Source of the DNA: Aeromicrobium sp.
Lineage (GTDB): Bacteria > Actinomycetota > Actinomycetes > Propionibacteriales > Nocardioidaceae
Length of the DNA stretch: 32,190 nucleotides
Direction of reading: 5' to 3'
Assembly (NCBI GenBank): GCA_025965435.1
Contig: JAOPWZ010000007.1
Span: 1-32,190 of the forward strand
The position numbers were made by a program, and so were the translations under genes. Positions 14,400-22,157 of this stretch are shown here, one piece after another. Under the pieces are notes generated by a model, which worked only from the letters and a program-made list of their open reading frames with translations, was not told where the DNA came from and made no database searches. Numbering within the stretch: position 1 is the first letter of the stretch; each line of letters begins with the position of its first letter.

Positions 14400-15652
14400 C
14401 GTCCGTCAACACCCTGATCGTCGACCAGCCAGCCGAGAGCTGTGACGTCGAGCTGGCCAAGGGGCCGTGGGAGTTCGACACGTTCCCCGGCTACGGCCCC
14501 GGCGCGTCGGAGGACGACGTCATCCCCGAGCCGGTCGTGCGTCCCGGACAGCTGCCGGCCGCCTACCAGCGCATGAGCGACGAGGAGCTGCACGCCCGCA
14601 TCGTCGCCGCCAAGAACACGCTCGGCGACAAGCTCGTGATCCTCGGGCACTTCTACCAGCGCGACGAGGTCATCCAGTACGCCGACTTCGTGGGCGACTC
14701 GTTCCAGCTCGCCAACGCGGCGCTGACCAAGCCGGACGCCGACACGATCGTGTTCTGCGGCGTGCACTTCATGGCCGAGACCGCCGACATCCTCGCGCGT
14801 CCCGAGCAGAAGGTCATCCTGCCCAACCTGGCCGCCGGCTGCTCGATGGCCGACATGGCCGACGAGGACTCGGTCGAGGCGTGCTGGGAGGACCTCATGG
14901 ACCTGTACGGCACCGCGCCCGACGCCGACGGCAGGCAGCCGGTCATCCCCGTGACGTACATGAACTCCTCGGCGGCGCTCAAGGCGTTCTGCGGACGCAA
15001 CGGGGGCATCGTGTGCACCTCGTCGAATGCCGCGACGGTGCTCGAGTGGGCCTTCGAGCGTGGCCAGCGGGTGCTGTTCTTCCCCGACCAGCACCTCGGC
15101 CGCAACACGGCCAAGGCGATGGGCGTCCCGCTGGAGCAGATGCCGATGTGGAACCCCCGCAAGCCGCTGGGCGGCAGCACCGAGGACGAGCTCCGCGACG
15201 CCAAGGTCATCCTCTGGCACGGGTTCTGCTCGGTGCACAAGCGGTTCACCGTCGCCCAGATCGACAAGGCCCGCGCCGAGCACCCCGGCGTCAAGATCAT
15301 CGTCCACCCCGAGAGCCCCATGCCGGTGGTCGACGCGGCCGACGCGGCGGGCTCCACCGATGCGATCCGCAAGTTCGTGATCGCCTCCCAGCCGGGTGAC
15401 ACCATCGCGATCGGCACCGAGATCAACATGGTCAACCGGCTGGCCGCGGAGTTCCCCGACCGGACGATCTTCTGCCTCGACCCGGTCGTCTGCCCCTGCT
15501 CGACGATGTACCGCATCCACCCGGGCTACCTGGCCTGGACGCTCGACGGCCTGGTCGCCGGAGAGGTCCACAACCAGATCGTCGTCCCCGACGACGTCGC
15601 CACCCATGCCAAGGTCGCGCTCGAGCGGATGCTCGCCGCGCTCCCCAAGTAG
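14396..15652 (+). CDS. nadA: Quinolinate synthase
   Basis: 418 residues from ATG 14396, which overlaps the nrtR stop (ATGA). NadA condenses iminoaspartate with dihydroxyacetone phosphate to quinolinate using a [4Fe-4S] cluster. Visible marks: GHFYQRDEVIQYADFVGDS, FCGVHFMAETADIL, GCSMADM (Cys149), YMNSSAALKAFCG, FFPDQHLGRNTA, WHGFCSVHKRF (Cys278), HPESPMPVVDAAD, and CPCSTMYRIHP with Cys366 as the likely third cluster ligand. The N-terminal 60 residues are an extension seen in actinobacterial forms. Second gene of the NAD operon. Confidence 0.97.
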   Translation: MTSVNTLIVDQPAESCDVELAKGPWEFDTFPGYGPGASEDDVIPEPVVRPGQLPAAYQRMSDEELHARIVAAKNTLGDKLVILGHFYQRDEVIQYADFVGDSFQLANAALTKPDADTIVFCGVHFMAETADILARPEQKVILPNLAAGCSMADMADEDSVEACWEDLMDLYGTAPDADGRQPVIPVTYMNSSAALKAFCGRNGGIVCTSSNAATVLEWAFERGQRVLFFPDQHLGRNTAKAMGVPLEQMPMWNPRKPLGGSTEDELRDAKVILWHGFCSVHKRFTVAQIDKARAEHPGVKIIVHPESPMPVVDAADAAGSTDAIRKFVIASQPGDTIAIGTEINMVNRLAAEFPDRTIFCLDPVVCPCSTMYRIHPGYLAWTLDGLVAGEVHNQIVVPDDVATHAKVALERMLAALPK

Positions 15653-15678
15653 GACAGCGCCCCATGAAAGGCAGGGAG

Positions 15679-17262
15679 ATGACCAGACACCTCATCGTCG
15701 TCGGCAGCGGCGTCGCGGGCATGACCGCAGCGCTCGACGCCGTGGCACTCGACGGATCACAGACGTACGACGTCACGCTCCTGACCAAGGCCGATCTCGC
15801 GCAGAGCAACACCCGCTACGCGCAGGGCGGCGTCGCAGTCGTCATCGACGCCATGGCCGATCCGGGGGCGCCGAGGCTCGGCGACACCGTCGAGTCGCAC
15901 GTCGCCGACACGCTCGTCGCCGGGGCGGGCCTCAGCGACGAGGAGACCGTCCGCATCCTGTGCGCCGACGGACCCGCCGCCATGGACACCCTGATCGCTC
16001 GCGGTGTGCCGTTCGACCGGCACGACGGCGAGCTCTCGCACGGTCTGGAGGCCGCCCACGCCCACGCCCGCATCCTGCACGCCGGCGGCGACGCGACCGG
16101 AGCGGCCATCGCCTATGCGTTGATCGACCGGCTCCGCGAGAGCGACGTCGTGATCCGCGAGCAGACCACGGTCGTCGACCTCCTGCTGGACCCTTCACCG
16201 AGCTCAGGGCCCCGCCGGTGCGTCGGTGTGCGCCTCCTCGGCGGAGAAGAGCTGCGGGCGGACGCCGTCATCCTCGCGACCGGCGGCGCCGGGCAGCTGT
16301 TCCCGTGCACGACCAACCCGGAGGTGGCGACGGCCGACGGTCTCGGCATGGCGCTGCGTGCCGGTGCCGTGGCGGCCGACCTGGAGTTCTTCCAGTTCCA
16401 CCCCACGTCGCTCGACGCGCCGGGCAACTTCCTGGTGTCGGAGGCCGTTCGCGGCGAGGGCGCCACCCTGATCGACACGGACGGCAAGCGCTTCATGCTC
16501 GACGTGCACCCGGACGGTGAGCTCGCTCCGCGCGACGTCGTGGCCCGCGGCATCGCCCAGCAGATGGCCCGGCAGCCCGGCATCCCGGTGCGCCTCGACG
16601 CGACGGCGCTCGGTGCGGAGTTCCTCGCGAAGCGCTTCCCGAACATCGACGCCGCCTGCCGTGCGCAGGGCTACGACTGGGGGCACGTCCCGGTCCCGGT
16701 CGCCCCGGCAGCCCACTACTACATGGGCGGCATCCGCACCGACGAGTGGGGACGCACCTCGGTGCCCGGCCTCTTCGCCGTCGGCGAGACCGCCTGCAAC
16801 GGTCTGCACGGGGCCAACCGGCTCGCCTCGAACTCCCTGCTCGAGGGAGCGGTCTACGGTTCCCGCGTCGTCGAGGCCATCGCCTCGCCCGAGCCGCCGA
16901 CGGTGTTCGACGAGGAGTGGCTCGCGCCGCTCGACCTCGACCTCTCCGACGACCCGGACGCCGACGACGTCAGCCGCGCCGACCTGCAGCAGCTGATGTG
17001 GGACGCGGCCGGGCTGGCGCGCAACGGCGCCGACCTGCAGCAGGCTGCCGCCGAGCTGAGGCGCTGGAAGTCGCCGGCCGTCACCGACGCCAAGGCGGCC
17101 GAGGACGCCAACCTGCTGGTCGTGGCCCGCGCGGTCGTCGCCAGTGCCCTGGCCCGCCAGGAGTCGCGCGGCGGCCACTTCCGCACCGACTTCCCCCATG
17201 CCGATCCCGCCCAGGCCCGGCACTCGTCGATCGGCACCAGCACGGTGGCACAGCATGCTTGA
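15679..17262 (+). CDS. nadB: L-aspartate oxidase
   Basis: 527 residues from ATG 15679 (AAAGG at 15667-15671, 7 nt upstream; the in-frame ATG at 15664 would place this purine-rich stretch inside the gene). NadB is an FAD enzyme of the succinate dehydrogenase/fumarate reductase flavoprotein family that oxidises aspartate to iminoaspartate, the substrate of NadA. Motifs: FAD-binding VVGSGVAGMTAALDA, NTRYAQGGVAVV, SHGLEAAHAHARILHAGG, ILATGGAGQLFP, FFQFHPTSL, HYYMGGI.TDEWGRTSVPGLFAVGE, and GLHGANRLASNSLLEG. The C-terminal helical part follows. Residues 171-177 (DPSPSSG) lie in a loop and are encoded by a 19-nt word that resembles a dispersed repeat. The stop overlaps nadC by 8 nt. Confidence 0.96.
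   Translation: MTRHLIVVGSGVAGMTAALDAVALDGSQTYDVTLLTKADLAQSNTRYAQGGVAVVIDAMADPGAPRLGDTVESHVADTLVAGAGLSDEETVRILCADGPAAMDTLIARGVPFDRHDGELSHGLEAAHAHARILHAGGDATGAAIAYALIDRLRESDVVIREQTTVVDLLLDPSPSSGPRRCVGVRLLGGEELRADAVILATGGAGQLFPCTTNPEVATADGLGMALRAGAVAADLEFFQFHPTSLDAPGNFLVSEAVRGEGATLIDTDGKRFMLDVHPDGELAPRDVVARGIAQQMARQPGIPVRLDATALGAEFLAKRFPNIDAACRAQGYDWGHVPVPVAPAAHYYMGGIRTDEWGRTSVPGLFAVGETACNGLHGANRLASNSLLEGAVYGSRVVEAIASPEPPTVFDEEWLAPLDLDLSDDPDADDVSRADLQQLMWDAAGLARNGADLQQAAAELRRWKSPAVTDAKAAEDANLLVVARAVVASALARQESRGGHFRTDFPHADPAQARHSSIGTSTVAQHA
16191..16209 (+). repeat. CCCTTC...AGGG dispersed word inside nadB
   Basis: CCCTTCACCGAGCTCAGGG is in frame in nadB (D-P-S-P-S-S-G). It shares both ends (CCCTTC and CTCAGGG) with CCCTTCGACAGGCTCAGGG at 26903-26921, which is a word found repeatedly in actinobacterial genomes. 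It falls in a loop region, so it may be a tolerated insertion. Confidence 0.45.
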
Positions 17263-18097
17263 GCGCCGGCAGATCCAGCGCGTCGTCGACATGGCGCTCG
17301 ACGAGGACGCCCCGTTCGGCGACCTGACGTCGCAGACACTGGTCCCGGCGGCCGCCGTGGCCCGCGCGGACCTCGTTGCCCGCGAACCCGGTGTGTTCGC
17401 CGGCGCCGAGGTGTTCGAGATCGCCATGACGACCCTCGACCGCTCGGTGACCGTGACGCTGCACCTGGCCGACGGCGACAGCTTCGAGCGGGGTGCCGTG
17501 CTGGCGCGCGTCGAGGGACCGGCCCGGGTCGTCCTGCAGGCGGAGCGTGTCGCTCTCAACCTCGTGCAGCGCATGACCGGCATCGCGACGCTCACCCGCA
17601 CGTACGTCGAGGCCGTTGCAGGCACCGGTGCGCGGGTCGTCGACACCCGCAAGACGACCCCGGGGCTGCGGGCGCTCGAGCGCCACGCGGTGCGCTGCGG
17701 CAGCGGGCACAACCACCGGTACTCCCTCTCGGACGCCGTGATGGCCAAGGACAACCACCTCGCGGTCATCCCCGACGTCACAGCGGCGCTGAAGCAGGCG
17801 GGCGTGGACCTGCCGCACACGACGCACATCGAGGTCGAGGTCGACCGGCTCGACCAGATCGACGCGGTGCTCGAGTCGGGGGTGGTCGGCACGATCATGC
17901 TCGACAACTTCAGCCTCGACGACCTGCGCACGGGCGTCACGAAGATCGACGGCCGGGCGCTGGTCGAGGCCAGCGGCGGCATCACGCTCGACACCATCGC
18001 CGACGTGGCCCGCACGGGCGTCGACGTCATCTCGGTCGGGGCGCTGACCCACAGCGTCCGCGCGCTCGACCTCGGGCTCGACATCACGGTTTCCTAG
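17255..18097 (+). CDS. nadC: Nicotinate-nucleotide (quinolinate) pyrophosphorylase
   Basis: 280 residues, the usual NadC length. It converts quinolinate and PRPP to nicotinate mononucleotide with CO2 release. ATG 17255 overlaps the nadB stop by 8 nt. Marks: N-terminal EDAPFGDLTSQTLVP, AERVALNLVQRMTGIATLT, VVDTRKTTPGLRALERHAVRCGSGHNHRYSLSDAV in pieces (VVDTRKTTPGLR; CGSGHNHRYSLSDAV; MAKDNHL), IEVEVDRLDQ, IMLDNFS, and EASGGITLDTIADVARTGVD, ending VGALTHS. All main PRPP/quinolinate contact regions are intact. Confidence 0.97.
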   Translation: MLERRQIQRVVDMALDEDAPFGDLTSQTLVPAAAVARADLVAREPGVFAGAEVFEIAMTTLDRSVTVTLHLADGDSFERGAVLARVEGPARVVLQAERVALNLVQRMTGIATLTRTYVEAVAGTGARVVDTRKTTPGLRALERHAVRCGSGHNHRYSLSDAVMAKDNHLAVIPDVTAALKQAGVDLPHTTHIEVEVDRLDQIDAVLESGVVGTIMLDNFSLDDLRTGVTKIDGRALVEASGGITLDTIADVARTGVDVISVGALTHSVRALDLGLDITVS

Positions 18098-18105
18098 GCG
18101 GTCCA

Positions 18106-19215
18106 GTGATCTATCTGGACGAGGCGGCGACGACCCCGGTGCGCCGGGAGGTGCTCGAGGCGATGTGGCCCTACCTCGGGCCGGAGTTCGGCAATCCGTC
18201 GAGCCACCACGAGGTGGGGGAGTCCGCTCGCGAGGCGCTGGAGCAGGCGCGCGCCGACGTCGCGAGCGCGCTCGGCGCCAGACCCGCCGAGATCACCTTC
18301 ACCTCCGGCGGCACCGAGTCCGACAACACCGCGATCAAGGGGATCGCGCTCGCCTCGCCCGGGCGGCACGTCATCGTGTCGGCGGTCGAGCACCCCGCCG
18401 TCCTGGAGTCGGCTGCCTGGCTGGGGCGCATCGGCTACGACGTCACGGTGCTGCCCGTCGACCAGCAGGGGCGCGTGGAGCCCGCCGTGCTCGCCGACGC
18501 CCTGCGGGACGACACGGCGGTCGTGAGCATCCAGCACGCGAACAACGAGGTCGGCACGATCCAGCCGATCGCCGCGCTGAGCGCGCTGACCGCTGAGCGC
18601 GGCGTGCCGTTGCACACCGACGCCGTCCAGTCGGCCGGCTGGCTCGACATCGACGTCGAACGCCTCGGCGTGCAGGCCATGAGCATCTCGGGCCACAAGC
18701 TGGGCGCGCCCAAGGGTGTCGGGGTCCTCTTCGTGGGTCGCCGCGTCCCGTTCGAGCCGTTGATCCACGGCGGCGGCCAGGAGGGCGGCCGCCGTTCCGG
18801 TACCGAGAACGTGGCGGCCGCCGTGGGCATGGCGGCTGCGTTGCGGTTGGCGAGCGGGCCGGTCGACGACGTCGTGGCCCGCCGCGACCTGTTCATCGAC
18901 CGGGTGCGCGCAGCAGTCGCCGGCGCCGAGCTGACCGGCCACCCCGTCGAGCGCCTGCCCGGCAGCGCGTCGTTCGTGTTCCCGGGACGCAGCGGCGAAT
19001 CGATCCTGCTCGATCTCGAACGTCGCGGCATCGTCAGCTCGAGCGGCTCCGCGTGCGCCGCCGGCAGCGACGAGCCGAGCCACGTGCTCACCGCGATGGG
19101 CTACCCGGCCGAGGTCGCGCAGACGGCGGTCCGCTTCACCTTCGGGCGCACGACGACCACCGAGCAGCTCGACCGCGTGGTCGAGCTGCTCGTGGGGTCC
19201 CTGACGTCGTCCTGA
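18106..19215 (+). CDS. Cysteine desulfurase, NifS/IscS family
   Basis: 369-residue class-V PLP enzyme that takes sulfur from cysteine as a persulfide. GTG 18106 lies 8 nt after the nadC stop, so it belongs to the NAD operon. Marks: YLDEAATTPV, FTSGGTESDN, ISGHKLGAPKG with PLP-binding Lys198, GGGQEGGRRSGTEN, and the active loop SSSGSACAAGSDEPSHVL with Cys317. A nadB-linked NifS-like enzyme is known in Bacillus, where it serves the Fe-S cluster of NadA. The same role here is an inference from gene order. Convergent with the aminotransferase gene; only 3 nt separate the stops. Confidence 0.93.
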   Translation: MIYLDEAATTPVRREVLEAMWPYLGPEFGNPSSHHEVGESAREALEQARADVASALGARPAEITFTSGGTESDNTAIKGIALASPGRHVIVSAVEHPAVLESAAWLGRIGYDVTVLPVDQQGRVEPAVLADALRDDTAVVSIQHANNEVGTIQPIAALSALTAERGVPLHTDAVQSAGWLDIDVERLGVQAMSISGHKLGAPKGVGVLFVGRRVPFEPLIHGGGQEGGRRSGTENVAAAVGMAAALRLASGPVDDVVARRDLFIDRVRAAVAGAELTGHPVERLPGSASFVFPGRSGESILLDLERRGIVSSSGSACAAGSDEPSHVLTAMGYPAEVAQTAVRFTFGRTTTTEQLDRVVELLVGSLTSS

Positions 19216-19218
19216 CCG

Positions 19219-20538
19219 TCAGACCACGTGGGCGTCGGCCAGGGTGAGGGCCTCGTCGAGGATCTCCAGGCCGCGCCGTGCCTCGTCGTCCGAGATGTTG
19301 CACGGGGGCACGAGGTGGATGCGATTGAAGTTCGCGAACGGCAGCATGCCGGCCTTCTTGCAGGCCGCCATGACCTCGCCCATCGCCGGTGAGCTGCCGC
19401 CGTAGGGAGCCAGGGGCTCGCGGGTCTGCGGGTTCGCGACCAGCTCGAGCGCCCAGAACGCCCCGATCCCGCGGATCTCGCCGACGGACGGGTGACGCTC
19501 GGCGATCCGCGCGAGACCGGGACCGAAGACCTCGGTGCCCAGCCGCTGCGCATTCGTGACGATGCCCTCGTCCTCCATCACCGTGATCGCCGCCACCGCG
19601 GCCGCCGCGGCGAGCGGATGACCGGAGTAGGTCAGGCCGCCGGGATACGCGCGGTGGGCGAACGTCTCGGCGATCGCGTCGCTGATGATGACGCCGCCCA
19701 TGGGGACGTAGCCGGAGTTGACCCCCTTGGCGAAGGTGATGAGGTCGGGCACCAGGTCGAAGTGATCGATCGCGAACCAGGCCCCGGTGCGGCCGAAGCC
19801 GCACATGACCTCGTCGGCGATGAGCATGATGCCGTGCGCGTCGCACAGCGCTCGTACGCCGGCGAGGTAGCCCGGCGGCGGGACCATGATGCCGGCCGTG
19901 CCGGGGATGGTCTCCAGGATGATCGCGGCGATCGTCGACGGGCCCTCGTTCTCGATGACCCGCTGCAGGTGCTCGAGAGCGCGCTGCGACTCCTCGGCCT
20001 CGGTCGTGGAGTGGAACTCCGACCGGTACAGGAACGGCCCGAAGAAGTGGACCGTGCCGGTCGAGGCCGTGTCGTTGGCCCAGCGTCGCGGGTCTCCCGT
20101 GACGTTGACCGCGAGCTGGGTGCCGCCGTGGTACGAGCGGTACGTCGACAACACCTTCTGCCGGCCGGTGTGCAGCCGCGCCATGCGGATGGCGTGCTCG
20201 TTGGCGTCGGCTCCGCCGTTGGTGAAGAACACCTTGTCCATCCCGTCCGGTGCGTGCGACGAGATGAGCCGCGCGGCCTCGGACCGGGCGGCGTTCGCGA
20301 CCGGGGGCGCGATGGTGCACAGCAGGGCCGCCTGCTCCTGGATCGCCGCGACGACCCTCGGGTGCTGGTGGCCGATGTTGGTGAACACCAGCTGGCTGGA
20401 GAAGTCGAGGTAGCGCGTGCCCTCCTCGTCCCACACCTCGCTGCCGAGCGCACCGGCGACCACCATGGGCGTGATCTCGGCCTGGGCGGACCAGGAGTGG
20501 AAGACGTGGGCGCGGTCCAGGTCGTACGTACGAGACAA
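19219..20538 (-). CDS. Class-III aminotransferase, probable beta-alanine:pyruvate type
   Basis: 439-residue PLP aminotransferase of the omega-amino acid group. The start is TTG 20538, supported by AGGAGA a few nt upstream, which itself overlaps the stop of the preceding dehydrogenase gene. Marks: YLDFSSQLVFTNIGHQHP, VFFTNGGADANEHAIRMA, YRSYHGGT, LIADEVMCGFGRTG, and LITFAKGVNSGYVPMGG with PLP-binding Lys271. It would convert beta-alanine to malonate semialdehyde, which the upstream dehydrogenase turns into acetyl-CoA. The substrate is inferred from the neighbouring pyrimidine genes; a 4-aminobutyrate or other omega-amino acid specificity is possible. Confidence 0.88.
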   Translation of the reverse strand: MSRTYDLDRAHVFHSWSAQAEITPMVVAGALGSEVWDEEGTRYLDFSSQLVFTNIGHQHPRVVAAIQEQAALLCTIAPPVANAARSEAARLISSHAPDGMDKVFFTNGGADANEHAIRMARLHTGRQKVLSTYRSYHGGTQLAVNVTGDPRRWANDTASTGTVHFFGPFLYRSEFHSTTEAEESQRALEHLQRVIENEGPSTIAAIILETIPGTAGIMVPPPGYLAGVRALCDAHGIMLIADEVMCGFGRTGAWFAIDHFDLVPDLITFAKGVNSGYVPMGGVIISDAIAETFAHRAYPGGLTYSGHPLAAAAAVAAITVMEDEGIVTNAQRLGTEVFGPGLARIAERHPSVGEIRGIGAFWALELVANPQTREPLAPYGGSSPAMGEVMAACKKAGMLPFANFNRIHLVPPCNISDDEARRGLEILDEALTLADAHVV

Positions 20539-20547
20539 GACGATCTC

Positions 20548-22053
20548 CTAGTGATGGGTCGGGAAGGCGAGCTCGAGGCCGCCGGAGGGAGAGACCGCGG
20601 GATCGGCCCAACGGGTCGTGATGACCTTGCCGCGGGTGAAGAAGTGGACGCCGTCGACGCCGTGCGCGTGCGTGTCGCCGAACAACGAGTTCTTCCAGCC
20701 GCCGAAGGAGTAGTAGGCCATCGGGACGGGCACCGGCACGTTGACGCCGATCATGCCGACCTCGACCTCGACCTCGAACTTGCGGGCCGCGCCGCCGTCC
20801 TTGGTGAAGATCGCGACGCCGTTGCCGTAAGGGTTTGCGTTGATGAGCTCGACGCCGGCGTCGTACGTGTCGACGCGCACGACGCTGAGCACGGGGCCGA
20901 AGATCTCCTCGGTGTAGATGCTCATGTCGGGCGTCACGTGGTCGAACAGCGTCGGGCCGAGCCAGAAGCCGTCGTCGGCACCGTCGGCGGGGGACTCGCG
21001 CCCGTCGATGACCAGCGAGGCACCGGCCTCGGCTCCCTCGCCGATGAACGAGGCGACCTTGTCGCGATGGGCCAGCGTGACGAGCGGGCCCATGTCGGTG
21101 CCGCGGGTGCCGTCGCCGATCCGCAGCGTGCGGGTGCGCTCGGCGATCTTGGCGACGAGCTCGTCGGCGATGTCCCCGACCGCGACGAGGACGCTGATCG
21201 CCATGCAGCGCTCACCGGCCGAGCCGTAACCGGCGTTGACGGCGGCGTCGGCCGCGAGGTCCAGATCGGCGTCCGGCAGCACCAGCATGTGGTTCTTCGC
21301 GCCGCCGAGGGCCTGGACGCGCTTGCCGGCCTGTGTGGCCCGTTCGTACACGTACCGGGCGATGGGGGTCGAGCCCACGAAGCTGATGGACTTGACGTCG
21401 GGGGAGTCGAGGAGCGCGTCGACGGCCACCTTGTCGCCCTGCAGGATGTTGAAGACGCCGTCGGGCAGGCCCGCTTCCTTCCACAGCTCGGCGGTCCACA
21501 GCACAGCGGACGGATCCTTCTCGCTGGGCTTGACCACGACGGTGTTGCCGGCGCCGATCGCGATCGGGTAGAACCACATCGGCACCATGGCCGGGAAGTT
21601 GAACGGGCTGATGATGCCGACCACGCCGAGCGGCTGGCGCTTCGAGTGCAGGTCGATGCCGGTGGACACACCCTCGGAGAACGACCCCTTCAGCAGGTGG
21701 GGCATGCCGCACGCGAACTCCACGACCTCGAGGCCGCGGGTGACCTCGCCGAGCGCGTCGTCGAGCACCTTGCCGTGCTCCGAGGTGATGATCGCGGCCA
21801 GCTCCTCCTTGCGCTCGTTGAGCAGCTCACGGAAGCGGAAGGTGATCGCGGTGCGCTTGGACAGCGACGTCGCCGCCCAGCCCGCGGCCGCCTTGCTGGC
21901 CGAGGCGATGACGCGAGCGGCGTCGTCCTCGTCGGCGAGGGCGACCTGCGCGGTCACCTCTCCGGTGGCAGGGTTCGTCACGTCGCCGAAGCGTCCGGAC
22001 GTCCCGTCGAAGATCGCGTTGTCGAGCCAGTGGCCAATCGTGGTGTCGGTCAT
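20548..22053 (-). CDS. mmsA: CoA-acylating (methyl)malonate-semialdehyde dehydrogenase
   Basis: 501 residues from ATG 22053 (MTDTTIGHWLDNAIFDG, the normal MmsA beginning); an in-frame GTG at 22095 would add 14 unlikely residues. ALDH-superfamily enzyme that oxidises malonate semialdehyde or methylmalonate semialdehyde with NAD+ and CoA to acetyl- or propionyl-CoA. Marks: ITSEHGKVLDDALGEV, GVVGIISPFNFPAMVPMW, KPSEKDPS, FVGSTPIARYVY, GGAKNHMLVLPDAD, GSAGERCMAISV with catalytic Cys283. Asn/His at the NHMLV position and GERCMA are typical of MmsA rather than general aldehyde dehydrogenases. First gene of the minus-strand pair, divergent from pucR. Confidence 0.93.
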   Translation of the reverse strand: MTDTTIGHWLDNAIFDGTSGRFGDVTNPATGEVTAQVALADEDDAARVIASASKAAAGWAATSLSKRTAITFRFRELLNERKEELAAIITSEHGKVLDDALGEVTRGLEVVEFACGMPHLLKGSFSEGVSTGIDLHSKRQPLGVVGIISPFNFPAMVPMWFYPIAIGAGNTVVVKPSEKDPSAVLWTAELWKEAGLPDGVFNILQGDKVAVDALLDSPDVKSISFVGSTPIARYVYERATQAGKRVQALGGAKNHMLVLPDADLDLAADAAVNAGYGSAGERCMAISVLVAVGDIADELVAKIAERTRTLRIGDGTRGTDMGPLVTLAHRDKVASFIGEGAEAGASLVIDGRESPADGADDGFWLGPTLFDHVTPDMSIYTEEIFGPVLSVVRVDTYDAGVELINANPYGNGVAIFTKDGGAARKFEVEVEVGMIGVNVPVPVPMAYYSFGGWKNSLFGDTHAHGVDGVHFFTRGKVITTRWADPAVSPSGGLELAFPTHH

Positions 22054-22121
22054 GGCTTCAGCCTGAGTCACCGTGGGGTACGACGCAATGAACACCCTGT
22101 TGTCTTTGCGCGGGCATACGG

Positions 22122-22151
22122 CGACACTGTGTCGGTCCAGCCGTCTAGCAT
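22122..22151 (+). promoter_or_regulatory. pucR promoter region with 13-bp palindrome
   Basis: CGACAC-T-GTGTCG (22122-22134) is a perfect odd palindrome in the mmsA-pucR divergent gap. TAGCAT (22146-22151) is a good -10; the 6 nt after it lead to ATG 22158, so pucR may be leaderless. The palindrome lies at about -30, in place of a clear -35, and may be the PucR or co-regulator site serving both directions. Confidence 0.5.
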
Positions 22152-22157
22152 GGGGCC

